Positions 32,348 through 42,738 of a DNA stretch of 64,000 nucleotides are shown here, one piece after another (position 1 is the first letter of the stretch; each line of letters begins with the position of its first letter). The stretch covers positions 108,424,501-108,488,500 of the forward strand of contig CM065814.1 in the NCBI GenBank assembly GCA_033398695.1, given 5' to 3'. The DNA comes from Orobanche coerulescens. Lineage: Eukaryota > Streptophyta > Magnoliopsida > Lamiales > Orobanchaceae. The notes under the pieces are model-generated. The model was not told the DNA's origin, searched no databases, and saw only the letters and a list, made by a program, of their open reading frames with translations. Made by a program: the position numbers and the translations under genes.

Positions 32348-33399
32348 AAAGTACTTTAATCGTATTCATGATGTTTTCTTAATTAGTGTTGTTTTATCTC
32401 CGGATTTGAATTTAGCTCAAATACAACAATTACTTGAAATTTATTATAATATTCTTAAAAGTTTGGGTTTTCCTAATATTGCGGATAGTGTTGAGAGTCA
32501 AACTTTATTTGAAAATATTCCTGATGTTGAACAAGTAAAAATAGATTTCAAAAATCGTTGTGAAACTCTATTTGCTAAATATTTAGCTAAATATGGAGAT
32601 AAGATTCAAACTAAAAAAACAAAAACTTGGACTACCAATACATTTAACATAGAATTAGAGAGCACTCCCACTAACCCATTTCAAAAACTCTATCATATAA
32701 CAAGAAATATGGGATAGTAATGTCGGTCAAAGAAATGACCTTATTCGATATTATGCAACTAGATTTGTGCCCGAGGATAATGATGCAGGTACACTTGATC
32801 TGTTGGATTGGTGGAAGAGAAGGGGAATTGAATTTCCCATACTTTCCATTATAATACAAGAGATTCTTGCAGTCTCGCATCCACAGTCCCGGTTGACGAT
32901 GCTTTCAGTGAAGGAGGCTATTTGTTAGACGAGCGGAGATCCCGAATGACGCCAAAAAATCTCGAGGCTCAAATGATGCTTAAAGACGCAACAAAAGTCG
33001 AGTTACAAGATCAAGAAAATTAGTGGGATGACATATTTGCGGACCAAGACGCCTGTCAAGAAGGAACTACTGAAGGAGAGTCTAGTCAAATGAGTCAACC
33101 CGTCGATCAAGACGACGACGACTTCGATTAAAGGTAAGTAAAAGAACTTCGTAGGGCTTTGATTTCTCACGAGGATATGTAGGCAATTTAATTTAAAGTG
33201 AAAACTTAAAATTAAATACAAGCCTATTTTTTTTAATTCTTTTTAAGCAAAAGAACTACGTATCCTCACGAGGATACGTAAACAATTTAATTTTATGTAA
33301 AAACTTAAAATTGTGTGTGTGGTGTGTGTGTGTGTATTTTGTTGGTTTATAAGTGTTTTTTAGTTGTATTGTGTGATAAATTAAAGGATCAACATCGTC

Positions 33400-34211
33400 T
33401 ACAACAACAACAACATCTAAGCCTTAGTCCCAATTTGGGGTCGGCTAACATGAATCAAACTTTGAAACCGTTACATGAATAACATAAAAGGAAAAAAAAG
33501 AGGGAAAGAAGTAGAGGAAAAAGCAAAAAAAAAGGAGAATGAATGTTAACAAAAAAAAGAAAAAAAAAAGAAAAAGAAAAATCCTGAAAAATAAATTAAA
33601 AGATAACATGAAATAAAAGAAAATAGGAATAAAAAAAAGGAATCAGATTCCATCCACCATCCGTATTCTTTCCCGCCATATTTGCCTCTCCATCGCCATA
33701 CTTTCTCCAATTCCAAGAAACCGCATATCATTTTCAATCATCTTTATCCAAGTTTTCTTCGGTCTTCCTCTACTTTTCACAATATTACTTGCTCCCCAAC
33801 TTTCTAGCCTCCTCACTGGGGCATCAACAGGTCTTCTTCTCACATGACCAAACCATCGTAATCGATTCTCCATCATCTTGTCTTCTATAGACGCAACTCT
33901 TATCTTCTCTCTAATCACCTCATTTTTGAGCTGATCCTTTTTTGTATGACCACACATCCATCGTAGCATACGCATCTCCGCCACATTCATCTTTTGAACG
34001 TGACACTGTTTACAGCCCAACACTCGGTACCATATAACAGTGCAGGTCTAATTGCCTTGCGGTAAAATTTACCCTTTAATCTATGAGGCATGTCAGGATC
34101 ACATAAAATCCATGTGGTATTCTTCCACTTCAACCATCCTGCCTTTATTCTGTGAGCCACATCGCCATCTAGCTCTCAATCCTTTTGAATAATAGATCCA
34201 AGATACCGAAA
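33400..34211 (-). mobile_element. 5'-truncated RTE-type LINE
   Basis: The minus strand carries the end of an RT frame (34023-33643; WMCGHTKKDQLKNEVI, LRWFGHVRRRP). Upstream in another frame lie the LKGKFYRKAIRPALLYGTE-like codons (34090-34020). The 3' end has the plant LINE signature complementary to AGCCTTAGTCCCAATTTGGG and a (TTG)n tail. No 5' RT or endonuclease. It lies inside the 3' end of the right hAT copy, between transposase and subterminal array. No clear target duplication. Confidence 0.88.
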
Positions 34212-34219
34212 GAAAAAAA

Positions 34220-34389
34220 AAATAAGGGTCGGACCCGTAACCCGGCGGGTCGGACCCGGACCCGTGGTCGACCCGTGACCCCACCGACCCGTACATTTCA
34301 TATGTACAGGTGGGGTCCGGGGCCTGGTCGACCGACCCGTGTACTCACCGGGTCGGACCCGGACCCGGACCCGGATTTGGGCAACTCTA
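34220..34389. repeat. GC-rich subterminal array and right terminus of the composite hAT
   Basis: GGGTCGGACCCGG motifs ending TTGGGCAACTCTA at 34389, followed by the target duplication GTAGCACT. Confidence 0.85.
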
Positions 34390-34397
34390 GTAGCACT

Positions 34398-35460
34398 TGG
34401 CGGACATGATCTTGGTATTGTTCTCTGGTATTACTGTATACTAGGATGTCATCAAAAAAGACCAAGACGAATTTTATGAGAAAAGGCCGGAGAACATCGT
34501 TCATTAATGACTGGAACGTGGCGGGAGCATTGGTAAGGCCGAAGGGCGTTACTAAAAATTCGTAATGTCCTTCGTGGGTTCTAAAAGCTGTTTTTTCCAC
34601 GTCTCAGTTCTTCACCCAAATTTGATGATACCCCGCTTTAAGGTTAGTTTAGTGTAGAAACAGGAACCGTTTAACGTCCAATAGCTTGTCTATGACTGGA
34701 ATAGGATATTTGTCCGGCACTGTCACTCGGTGGAGGGCCTGGTAGTCCATGCAAAACTGCCAAGAGCCATTCTTCTTTTTCACCAACAAAATGGGACTTC
34801 CACACACGCACACAAGGGGGATCGTCCCCTGTCCTGAGTCCCCCCCAAGAGGCTCGAGCTCACCCCCGATCTAGAGATAAGTTTGCCAGCATGACCTGAT
34901 CGCCTCATTGTCCCCCGCTTGGGTTACAAGCCCGCGCTTACTGGGCCCGGTCAGGGTTAATGGTTTCATCCCCGGACATTGCCTAAGGGCTCCAGCCGTT
35001 CCCCCCCAACAAAATGGGACTTGAGAAAGGGCTAGTTGAGGGTTGGATGATACCTGCCTGCAGCATCTCTTGGGTAAGTCTGCTGATTTCGTCCTTTTGT
35101 ACTTGGGTATCTATAGGGTTGTATGCTTACCGGGTCCACCCCGTTTTTGAGTATGATTGCGCGTTCCCTCCCTCTTTCGAGTGGTAGTCCCGTAGGCATA
35201 TCAAACACTTCAGTGAAATCCTGCTCACTGAAGGATAAGTCTGCTGGAATGTCTGTACCTTCGCTGCCCTTCGAGAGCCGTAGTGATTCCGTTGATCGTT
35301 AACTGCAGTGAAATCCTGCTCAAGGTTCTAAACATGTTCTTAAGGTGATTTTAGCGCATTCTAGTGAGGGATCACCTTTGAGAGCCATAGTGATTCCGTT
35401 GATCGTTAACTGCATTAGCTGGGTTTTCCAATTAGTGGTGACTCGCCCCAATTTCTCCAG
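34398..35460 (-). pseudogene. Chromovirus RT, N-terminal two-thirds
   Basis: Frame at 34600-34398: [31 protein letters not shown] and the catalytic FFDDILVYS (near 34440-34470). Further right, shifted codons give the [21 protein letters not shown] region (34740-34780), interrupted by the SINE. The protein would continue into 14837-14558 but is separated by 19.2 kb. A local duplication of about 100 bp (35265-35300 and 35370-35420) is present. Confidence 0.82.
34800..35005 (-). mobile_element. SINE-like retroposon, 206 bp
   Basis: Perfect 17-bp direct repeat CCAACAAAATGGGACTT (34783-34799 and 35006-35022) flanks it, splitting the chromovirus RT codons. Minus-strand promoter-like boxes are TGGCAAACTT and GAGCTCGAGCC, about 30 bases apart; the tail reads GTGTGCGTGTGTGG. 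The long target duplication is typical of LINE-mobilised sequences. The family is not identified; a partial relative is at 8655-8735. Confidence 0.82.
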
Positions 35461-35463
35461 CCA

Positions 35464-35556
35464 CTAAATCCCTAATATGATATCTGAAGTTCCCAATGTC
35501 AAGGGCAGGAAATCCTCCTTAACTATTAATCCTTGAAGCTGAAGTTGGATCCCTTT
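35464..35556 (-). pseudogene. Chromovirus protease, C-terminal part
   Basis: Contains KCKGIQLQLQGLIVKEDFLP and LGTSDIILGI, the end of gypsy aspartic protease. It ends at the insertion site of the Tat element; the N-terminal part is at 42360-42692. Confidence 0.8.
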
Positions 35557-35561
35557 ACACT

Positions 35562-36304
35562 TGTTGACGTCTGATTTGGTCAACGTCACGTGTGCTGACC
35601 TGGACGAATGGATCGAAGCCACGTAGAAAATAATAAAACAGAAAGAAAGGTGTTTGATCATTAGATTTTATTAATGACCTTCGTGATAGAGTCGGACCGG
35701 GCAGGATAATTTACTCCGGTCTAACTGGATGCTTGTTAATTACAAGTCTTATTTTCTTTTCTCTTTTCTCTCGTGTTCTCTCTCTTTCTCTCTATATCCT
35801 TTTTTCCTCTCTTTTTCCAAAGTCCCTTTATTGTACATTCCCCTGGCATATATATAGGAAACGTCAGCCATTCGTGAGATGACAGCAGGAAGATTCAGGT
35901 GAATATGCTGATGACATTTGTCACAGTGTGGTGACTTCTTCGACATGTGTCACCTTCTTAAGTTTGCTTTGGGAAGGGACATGACAGCCCTCTTTTATTG
36001 TCCTGTCTGCCTGTTCTTTGGGCTTTTGGTGATACTTATCTGTTGCGACCGACAACGGGGTCGGCCCTCGAGCTTCCCGCTACTCTGGTCGGTCTTATTC
36101 ATGATTATGGTTCGGAGCTTATTATAGGGTCTGCTCGGTCCTTATGGTCCGGATTCCGGGTCGGCTCTAATGTCTCTGCCCGGTCCGGTTTTCTGTGAGT
36201 CCGAGAGACAATCGGGTCTAGGACCGGTTCGGCTCCAGGATCCGCTCGGCTGGTTGGCTGCCTGGAGCGCTTAAGTGGATGCCAAGGTGGATCGACTACC
36301 AACA
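35562..36304 (-). repeat. 3' LTR of the Tat element
   Basis: 743 bp, TGTTGACG to CCAACA on the plus strand, next to the polypurine tract whose minus strand reads GACTCGGGGGCCCT (36305-36318). Confidence 0.92.
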
Positions 36305-36567
36305 AGGGCCCCCGAGTCCAGGGCCGTGCCGGGTTGGCCGGTGCTGGAATCGTTTCAGATTGAGGTCGATCCGGTTTGGATAAGATCTCTTGAAGGGACG
36401 TATCTTTGAGAGTCTTGTCGATTTGACTTCGGGATCTTCAAGAGTCCTAGTGAGGGGGACGCGTGGCGGGACGTAATTCGTCGTGGTGTCTCACGCGTCT
36501 TCGATCTTCGTGATGATTATGAATCGCCGCTTCATGTGCTTTCGTATTTAATGCCCCTGTTTCATCC

Positions 36568-36580
36568 CATAAATATAGAG
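36568..36580 (+). promoter_or_regulatory. TATA-like box for the antisense ORF
   Basis: CATAAATATAGAG lies about 140 bases upstream of the ATG at 36718, on the same strand as the antisense ORF and outside the LTR. Suggestive of an independent promoter. Confidence 0.4.
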
Positions 36581-36717
36581 AGCCTTCTTCCCTATTGCTT
36601 CTTTCGCCGTTTTTAATTGCTGTTGCAGAGAAAGATTTTTTCCGGCAATATTTCTTCTTCTCCGATTTCACAGACTGTCCCGGTAAGCTTGCTTTTCCTC
36701 CTCTTTTTCTTATTTTA

Positions 36718-38903
36718 TGATGTCGGAGCGGAGGGATACGACGGAGGAGTTGACTGTGTTTCCGGACCGCACGGGAGTGGCGGATCTGTCGATGGGTGAT
36801 GCTCCTGATGACTGGAGCGACGAGGATGGCGGCGAGGTCGCAAGATCGCCGGATTGCAGGGATGCGGTCACGGAGACGCGGAGGTGGTGACGCCGTTGAC
36901 GGCGGTTGGCGAGACTTGGGCCTGGGTTCGGCCTCGGCCGTCTCCTTTTGTTGAGGCGGAATGGGATTCGGCCTCGATACGCAGCACGGTCACCGATGGG
37001 CAGTTGGAGGCTTGGCGGGGGCGATTTAAGATACCCGCGGCGGTGCGGATGTTTGCCCCGGATCCAGAGGAGAGACCTCACACCCCTCCTCTCGGCTGTA
37101 CGGCGGTGTACTACCGCTCCCTGTTGTCCGGGCTGAGGTTTCCTCTTCCGTTGGTACTCTCCCGGTGGTTAAGGCAGTGGGGCCTTTGTATTGCCCAAAT
37201 TCATCCAAATTCTTGGGCTCGGATGGTGGGTCTTTTGATTCTTTTTAGTCAGCATGGATGGACCGAGCCCAGTTTTGAAGAGATTAACAGTCTCTTCCTA
37301 TGGAGGTCTGTCGGCCGATCTGGTTCTGGCTGGTTTTACTTGACAGCCCGGCACGCGATGTATAAAGAATTGGTGGATGTGCCGGAGACCATACATAGTT
37401 GGAAAGAACAATGGTTCTATGTAGGGGGCCGTGGATGAGCTCGGTTGATGAGTGGGAACCTGGCGTAACAGACGCCGAGCTTTGGGTCCCAGAACACTTT
37501 ATTGCTAAAATGAGTAAGTGTCGTGTTCTTTATTGCCGTTCCTTTTTTGTCTAACGCTTATAATTTATTGTTTGTGCAGAACGTATCCCGGCTTCAGAGA
37601 CTTCCTCCTTGTTTGGCCAAGGTTGAAACGGCTCTTGGACCTTCTGCGGATCGGAGGAAGTCGTATCTTCAGTTCTTGAGGATAATCTTTGGGCCGCGGG
37701 ACTTGATCAACTAATCAAGCGAGAATGTCTTCGTCGGGTAGCTCCTTTTTTTTAACATATCTTCCTTATCCAGGTCCACAAGGCGGGAGTTCGTCGGGAC
37801 AGAAAGAGACGCCTGCGCAGCGGGTGGCGAGGCTGGCTGCCGAGGCCGCCGAGCGTAGGGAGCGCGCGGGCAAGCGGAAGAGAGTAGAGGCCGGGCCTGA
37901 GGATAGCGTGACCAGGGCCGAGGGTTTCCCCATTCCTGAGATTGCTGTGCCCGCCCCGAGCCCTGTACGGATGGGCCGTGCGAAGGGTAAGGAGCCCGTG
38001 ATTGATTTGGAGGGCCACTATCTCCCGGTGAATAAGGATCGGGAAGAACCTTGTGCCCAGATGAAGGGGCGGCGACCGCGTTGGTTCCTTGACTACATCC
38101 GGGCAGCCACCCCAACCGCCGAGATGCTCGACCGGGTCCCTCCATCGGTGGTTGAGTCCAGCCATGTCCCCATTTTGGGTTGGACGCCGAAAATGGAGAT
38201 GGTGACCAACGACATGGGTCCGGATGAGCAGATCCAATTTGGAAATGCTATTTTGGGCCGGACGTTGTGCACCTATGTGAAGGCCGCTGGGGAGCTGATG
38301 GCCTTGGTTGAGAAACACAAAAAGGCAGAGGCCGATCTCAAGGCCTTACAGGAGGAGCACCATCTACGCCTTCGCTTATCAAGTCTTTGGAGGAGGAGAT
38401 GACCTCTCGAAGGGTGAGATGGAGCTTACGGAGAGCCGGGCCTTTGAGGCCAATATCCGGAAAGGAAGGGTGACGAGATGGCCACGGCGGCCGAGAAGGC
38501 GCAAAAGCGGTGCACGGACATCGGGGCGAGTACGAGGCCCATTTGCAAAGTACTAAGGCCCGGCTTGAGCAATTGGCCAGCGGGTCCGGACTTGTGAAGG
38601 CTGCGGGTTATGCCGGGGCCTTGCCCGGCCAGTGCTTTCCAGAAGACACCCGAGTACGATGAGTTGATCAACCTTAACTATGTCTCCACTTGTTATGAGA
38701 TATTGGATCTCATGAAGGAAGGGAAGACCGTTGAGGAGGTCCAGGCCTATGTAAAGTCTCTGGCGGCCGACCTGAAGGTTGAAACTCTCGGAGATGATGA
38801 GCCGAAGGTCGCCGAAGTTGTCGAAGATCCGGTGGTGATTCCGTCTGGCGAAGGTGAAGGACAATCTTCTCCGGCGGCCGATCAGGAGGACAGGGCCGAG
38901 TAG
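36718..38903 (+). pseudogene. Antisense ORF of the Tat element (putative gypsy-type transposon / Transposase_28-like protein)
   Basis: Encoded opposite to the retrotransposon. The ATG at 36718 opens an acidic N-terminus (MMSERRDTTEELTV); a shift near 36890 leads to a 194-residue frame (36854-37438) containing the PF04195-type region (GLRFPLPLVLSRWLRQ, HPNSWARMVGLLILFSQHG). GT-AG intron-like gaps are at about 37514-37579 (GTAAGTG...TTTGTGCAG) and 37732-37772 (ending TTATCCAG). Downstream frames (to 38402, then 38610-38903) are Ala/Glu/Lys-rich and coiled-coil-like, ending in a Glu-rich tail at 38903. Function of the family is unknown. Frame breaks near 36890 and 38400 argue that this copy is damaged. 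Confidence 0.7.
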
Positions 38904-39050
38904 ATTTTTGTTCCATTCCATGTATGGCCTGCGTGCCGTTTTTCCTTGATTTCTTTTGTATTCTGATATGGAGTGGCTTATTTTGAATGAATGAAATCTT
39001 TTCGTGGCCTTTGTTGCTTTTTTCTGTGTTTGGGCCCGGTTGGTCTGGTG

Positions 39051-39780
39051 TGGTGCCGAGGCGAACTCGGACTTATAGTGCCGGATGGGCCGGTCTTATG
39101 AAGTGCCGAGGCGAACTCGGACTTGTAGTGCCAGATGAGCCAGTCTTATGAGGTGCCGAGGCGAACTCGGACTTGTAGTGCCGGATGGGCCGGTCTTATG
39201 AGGTGCCGGGGCGAACTCGGACTTGTAGTGCCGGATGGGCCGGTCTTATGAGGTGCCGAGGCGAACTCGGACTTGTAGTGCCGGATGAGCCGGTCTTATG
39301 AGGTGCCGAGGCGAACTCGGACTTGTAGTGCCGGATGAGCCGGTCTTATGAAGTGCCAAGGCGAATTCGGACTTGTAGTGCCGGATGGGCCGGTCTTATG
39401 AGGTGCCGAGGCGAACTCGGACTTGTAGTGCCGGATGGGCCGGTCTTATGAGGTGCCGAGGCGAACTAGGACTTGTAGTGCCGGATGGGCCGGTCTTATG
39501 AGGTGCCGAGGCGAACTCGGACTTGTAGTGCCGGATGGGCCGGTCTTATGAGGTGCCGAGGCGAACTCGGACTTGTAGTGCCGGATGGGCCGGTCTTATG
39601 AGGTGCCGAGGCGAACTCGGACTTGTAGTGCCGGATGGGCCGGTCTTATGAGGTGCCGAGGCGAACTCGGACTTGTAGTGCCGGATGGGCCGGTCTTATG
39701 AGGTGCCGAGGCGAACTCGGTCTTATAGTGCCGGATGGGCCGGTCTTATGAGGTGCCGAGGCGAACTCGGACTTTTAGTG
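39051..39780. repeat. 50-bp tandem array, 14.6 copies
   Basis: Exact 50-bp period from 39051 (AGGTGCCGAGGCGAACTCGG ... GGGCCGGTCTTATG). Copies differ at a few positions (GGGCC/GAGCC, AAGTGCC/AGGTGCC). It lies between the antisense ORF and the integrase remnant. Confidence 0.97.
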
Positions 39781-40158
39781 CATTTGATTTAGAGATGAAA
39801 TAGAGTTGAATTTTATTGATTATACCTTCATAAGGACATGGCATTCAACGAATGAATTAATCCTTGGCCATTCATATATTCTAGCTAGCAAACTCCGTTC
39901 TGATGGGCTTTGTTACTTTCGTACGGCCCTTGTTACTTGGATTCAGGAGGTCCCGGGTCGGGCCCCAATGCTCGTTTAATAATGAGGTCTTCGACCTGGA
40001 AGCTTTGATGATGAACCTCGGGCGCTTTGTAGAAGATGTTCCGCCTTTCTACTTGGTTTTGTTTTTAGGGTCACATTGACCTTGTTCTTCGAAAGGAATT
40101 CTCCTGTGGGCGTGTCCCAATCTCGATCAGGGTCGTCGTCTTAGTGCCGGAGGTTACA

Positions 40159-40410
40159 TCAAGTGGCGGACTGATGCATTGCCAAGTCTTCAGGGAGTTC
40201 TTCCGGCCGTGACCCTTTGCGTTTGTTGAGGCGGGTCTTGATGTACTGTTTCATAATTGTATTGATCACCTCGACTTGTCCATTGGATTGTGAATCGTAT
40301 GACATGGATAAGTCGCTCCGTATATGGAGGTCGTCGCCGAACACCGGAGATTCTTCCTTGTCGTGGTTATATCGGATATGATGGACCAAGGGGTCCTGAG
40401 TAACTTTCAT
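40159..40410 (-). pseudogene. Tat element integrase fragment
   Basis: Contains HIRSDLSMSYDSQSNGQVEV and NTIMKQYIKTRLNKRKGSRP, the end of the integrase core of Tat-type elements. It is cut from the rest of pol; only non-coding sequence follows to the PBS. Confidence 0.75.
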
Positions 40411-41589
40411 ACAAGATGGTTTATTTTTTGTTCAGTTGTCTGTACTAGCGGTTTGGCCCCGGCCCGTTTTGGTAAAATAACCAATCGCGACGACTGCGTA
40501 CCGTTACCTCAACTTTACCTTCTAGATGGGGGCAGGCGGGCCGAGGATTGACCAATCCGGCTTCTGGGTTCGTATCGGCCCCTACCGAGTATCACTCCAA
40601 AGATAGTGAGGTTTAGCAAAATCAAGGGGATGGCTACTTCGGATCGGCCGGAGGGCCTCTGTTCGCTTTAGTTGGCGGCTAGAAAACTTAAGCGACGGTC
40701 GAGCGAGAACAAATCTTTGGCGGGGCGGCGAGGGCCATCCCTGCGCTTGTGTTCAGGGGGCTAGTATGAGTACATAGACCAGCTCTACCGGGGCGCATTC
40801 AAGCTCGGTGTCAGACAGGCCGGATGTCAGACCGCGTTTTCCGATCAAGCGAAGGCGGTGCAGATTGCAGCGAGATTCTCCTTTGGGTCGGCAGTTGCAG
40901 GATTGTTGGTAACTCGGTCGGCCGGGCCCCTCTTTCCTTATAGAGATTATTCCTTTGCTTATTTCAGTTTTACCAACATGTTCCATTTTACGCCTTCCTT
41001 CGTCATATCGAATTAGTATTTCGCCGTTGCACCATTTGTTTGGGCGTTTATGCGAAAAACTCCTTGGGCTCTGTGATTCCACGATCTTAGCCCAAGCTTT
41101 GTCCAATAATGGTTTGAATTCTCTACTTTGCCTCCCAATGATTATTCTTTAGGATTACACGGGTCTTTGCGAGGATCATCGGGAATTAGAAGGAGTTTTC
41201 AGATATTATGGTGTATGTTGATTGCAACTTTAATTTGAAGGATACGAGGACTCTTCGAGAAATTTTCTAGAGCTTTGAGCTGCGCTCGATATCCTTCGAG
41301 TTATGACCTTTAAAAGGTCAGCCGAGTCGAGCAGGAACTCATGGTCACAATGGCTCCTGTGCTTTCAACTTCTAATTACGATGATTCCTATGCTTTCGAC
41401 TCATAGTTACGATGATTCCTATGCTTTCAAATCGCCACTTCTTGGTGGGGGTGGCTATTCCCGGATGAACGCAAAGTATGCCAAAGTGCCCCGCCCACTG
41501 GAACGGATTTCCCTCCTTTGTGGCGGGCTGATTATATTTAGAATTTGTAATCATAGCTTGAGCGACTCGCTCAAGCTCCCGGAGGTCCC
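40411..41589. other. Residual leader of the Tat element
   Basis: No gag, protease or RT motif recognised on the minus strand; short frames only. A local duplication (TTACGATGATTCCTATGCTTTC twice near 41376-41428) is visible. Confidence 0.5.
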
Positions 41590-41608
41590 CCTCCTTCTAG
41601 CGCCAATC

Positions 41609-42354
41609 TGTTGACGTCTGATTTGGTCAACGTCACGTGTGCTGACCTGGACGAATGGATCGAAGCCACGTAGAAAATAATAAAACAGAAAGAAAGGTGT
41701 TTGATCATTAAATTTTATTAATGACCTTCGTGATAGAGTCGGACCGGGCAGGATAATTTACTCCGGTCTAACTGGATGCTTGTTAATTACAAGTCTTATT
41801 TTCTTTTCTCTTTTCTCTCGTGTTCTCTCTCTTTCTCTCTCTATATCCTTTTTTCCTCTCTTTTTCCAAAGTTCTTTTATTGTACATTCCCCTGGCATAT
41901 ATATAGGAAACGTCAGCCATTCGTGAGATGACAGCAGGAAGATTCAGGTGAATATGCTGATGACATTTGTCACAGTGTGGTGACTTCTTCGACATGTGTC
42001 ACCTTCTTTAAGTTTGCTTTGGGAAGGGACATGACAACCCTCTTTTATTGTCCTGTCTGCCTGTTCTTTGGACTTTTGGTGATACTTATCTGTTGCGACC
42101 GACAACGGGGTCGGCCCTCGAGCTTCCCGCTACTCTGGTCGGTCTTATTCATGATTATGGTTCGGAGCGTATTATAGGGTCTGCTCGGTCCTTCTGGTCC
42201 GGATTCCGGGTCGGCTCTAGTGTCTCTGTCCGGTCCGGTTTTCTGTGAGTCCGAGAGACAATCGGGTCTAGGACCGGTTCGGTTCCAGGATCCGCTCGGC
42301 TTGTTGGCTGCCTGGAGCGCTTAAGTGGATGCCAAGGTGGATCGACTACCAACA
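41609..42354 (-). repeat. 5' LTR of the Tat element
   Basis: 746 bp, matches 35562-36304 with about a dozen differences. Ends CCAACA at 42354, followed by the target duplication ACACT. Confidence 0.92.
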
Positions 42355-42359
42355 ACACT

Positions 42360-42692
42360 CTCCTTTCCCTTGAACCGTGACCCGGTTCCCAATGCCACAC
42401 CAAAGCCTCCTCTCGCCGTATGTATTTCCAACTTGTCTACTGTGTCGAGTGAAATAAAATTATGAGTAGGCCCCGGATCTATCATAATAACCACTTCTGT
42501 GCTTTGCAAAATGCCCATCAATCTCATCGTCTTTGGTTTTGTTATCCCCATAACCGAGTCTAGACATACCTCCTTAGCTCGTTCCGCCACCGCAATTTCT
42601 GGAATCTCCTCGTCTTCCTCGTCCTCTTCCAGGGAGAGTATGATACTAAGTTCTCGTCTAGGGCACCGGTGGCCAATCTGCCACTTCGTCAC
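42360..42692 (-). pseudogene. Chromovirus protease, N-terminal part, and gag-protease linker
   Basis: The frame contains an acidic EEDEEDEEIPEIAV stretch, then VVIMIDPGPTHNFISLD. The aspartic-protease triplet, usually D-S-G or D-T-G, here reads D-P-G, a damaging change if not a sequencing error. The frame ends at the Tat insertion. Confidence 0.82.
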
Positions 42693-42738
42693 AGTGGACG
42701 CATAAACCCTTGGCCTTCTTCTCTTGTAACTCTTTCTG

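Larger units (their letters stand above)
28226..33130 (+). pseudogene. hAT transposase, right copy, 5'-truncated and split by three insertions
   Basis: It begins at the codons for ASQAEE-type sequence, so about the first 135 residues and the upstream end are absent. It retains LCAQESLPFNFADS (28534), AKQHKLELRAYFRSINHRV (near 28680), a degenerate core with a DFDNASSNTASVPAL-like stretch (28938-28980) and a CHILN-like end (about 29030). After the insertions come the RWNSTYEML-type region (about 30815), the LNLAQIQQLLEIYYN frame (32406-32717) and LLDWWKRRG of hATC (about 32797). Stops and shifts throughout. Its catalytic core segment is the one deleted from the copy at 9548-12607. Confidence 0.82.
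15191..34389. mobile_element. Composite hAT: two copies in inverted orientation sharing like ends, 19.2 kb with nested insertions
   Basis: The outer boundary is TAGAGGTGGCC at 15191 and the complement of TAGAGTTGCCC at 34389, flanked by a perfect 8-bp duplication GTAGCACT (15183-15190, 34390-34397). The left copy (to about 28225) has its transposase on the minus strand. The right copy (from about 28226) has it on the plus strand and is 5'-truncated. Both outer ends are the transposase-3' ends of the family, so the structure is head-to-head. Without nested insertions it would be about 5.5 kb. Inserts are a gag-only LTR element, a MULE, two hATs and a LINE. Confidence 0.85.
35562..42354 (-). 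mobile_element. Tat-type gypsy element with antisense ORF, internally deleted, 6,793 bp
   Basis: Perfect 5-bp duplication ACACT (35557-35561, 42355-42359). LTRs 35562-36304 and 41609-42354 (TGTTGACG...CCAACA). In minus orientation, PBS TGGCGCTAGAAGGAGG (complement at 41590-41605) follows the right LTR and a G-rich polypurine tract (36305-36318) precedes the left one. Only an integrase scrap (40159-40410) of gag-pol is left. Next to the 3' LTR lies a plus-strand ORF (36718-38903), the antisense-ORF arrangement known from Tat elements, and a 50-bp array. LTRs differ at roughly a dozen positions by eye, so the insertion is fairly young. Confidence 0.9.

Noticed and set aside
36105..38318. Long minus-strand frames opposite the antisense ORF
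   Set aside because: GC-rich shadows of the plus-strand frames; no gag or pol motif in them.
36854..38903. Plus-strand ORFs of the Tat element as an independent host gene
   Set aside because: They lie between LTRs of one element, next to its 3' LTR, and match the known antisense-ORF layout.
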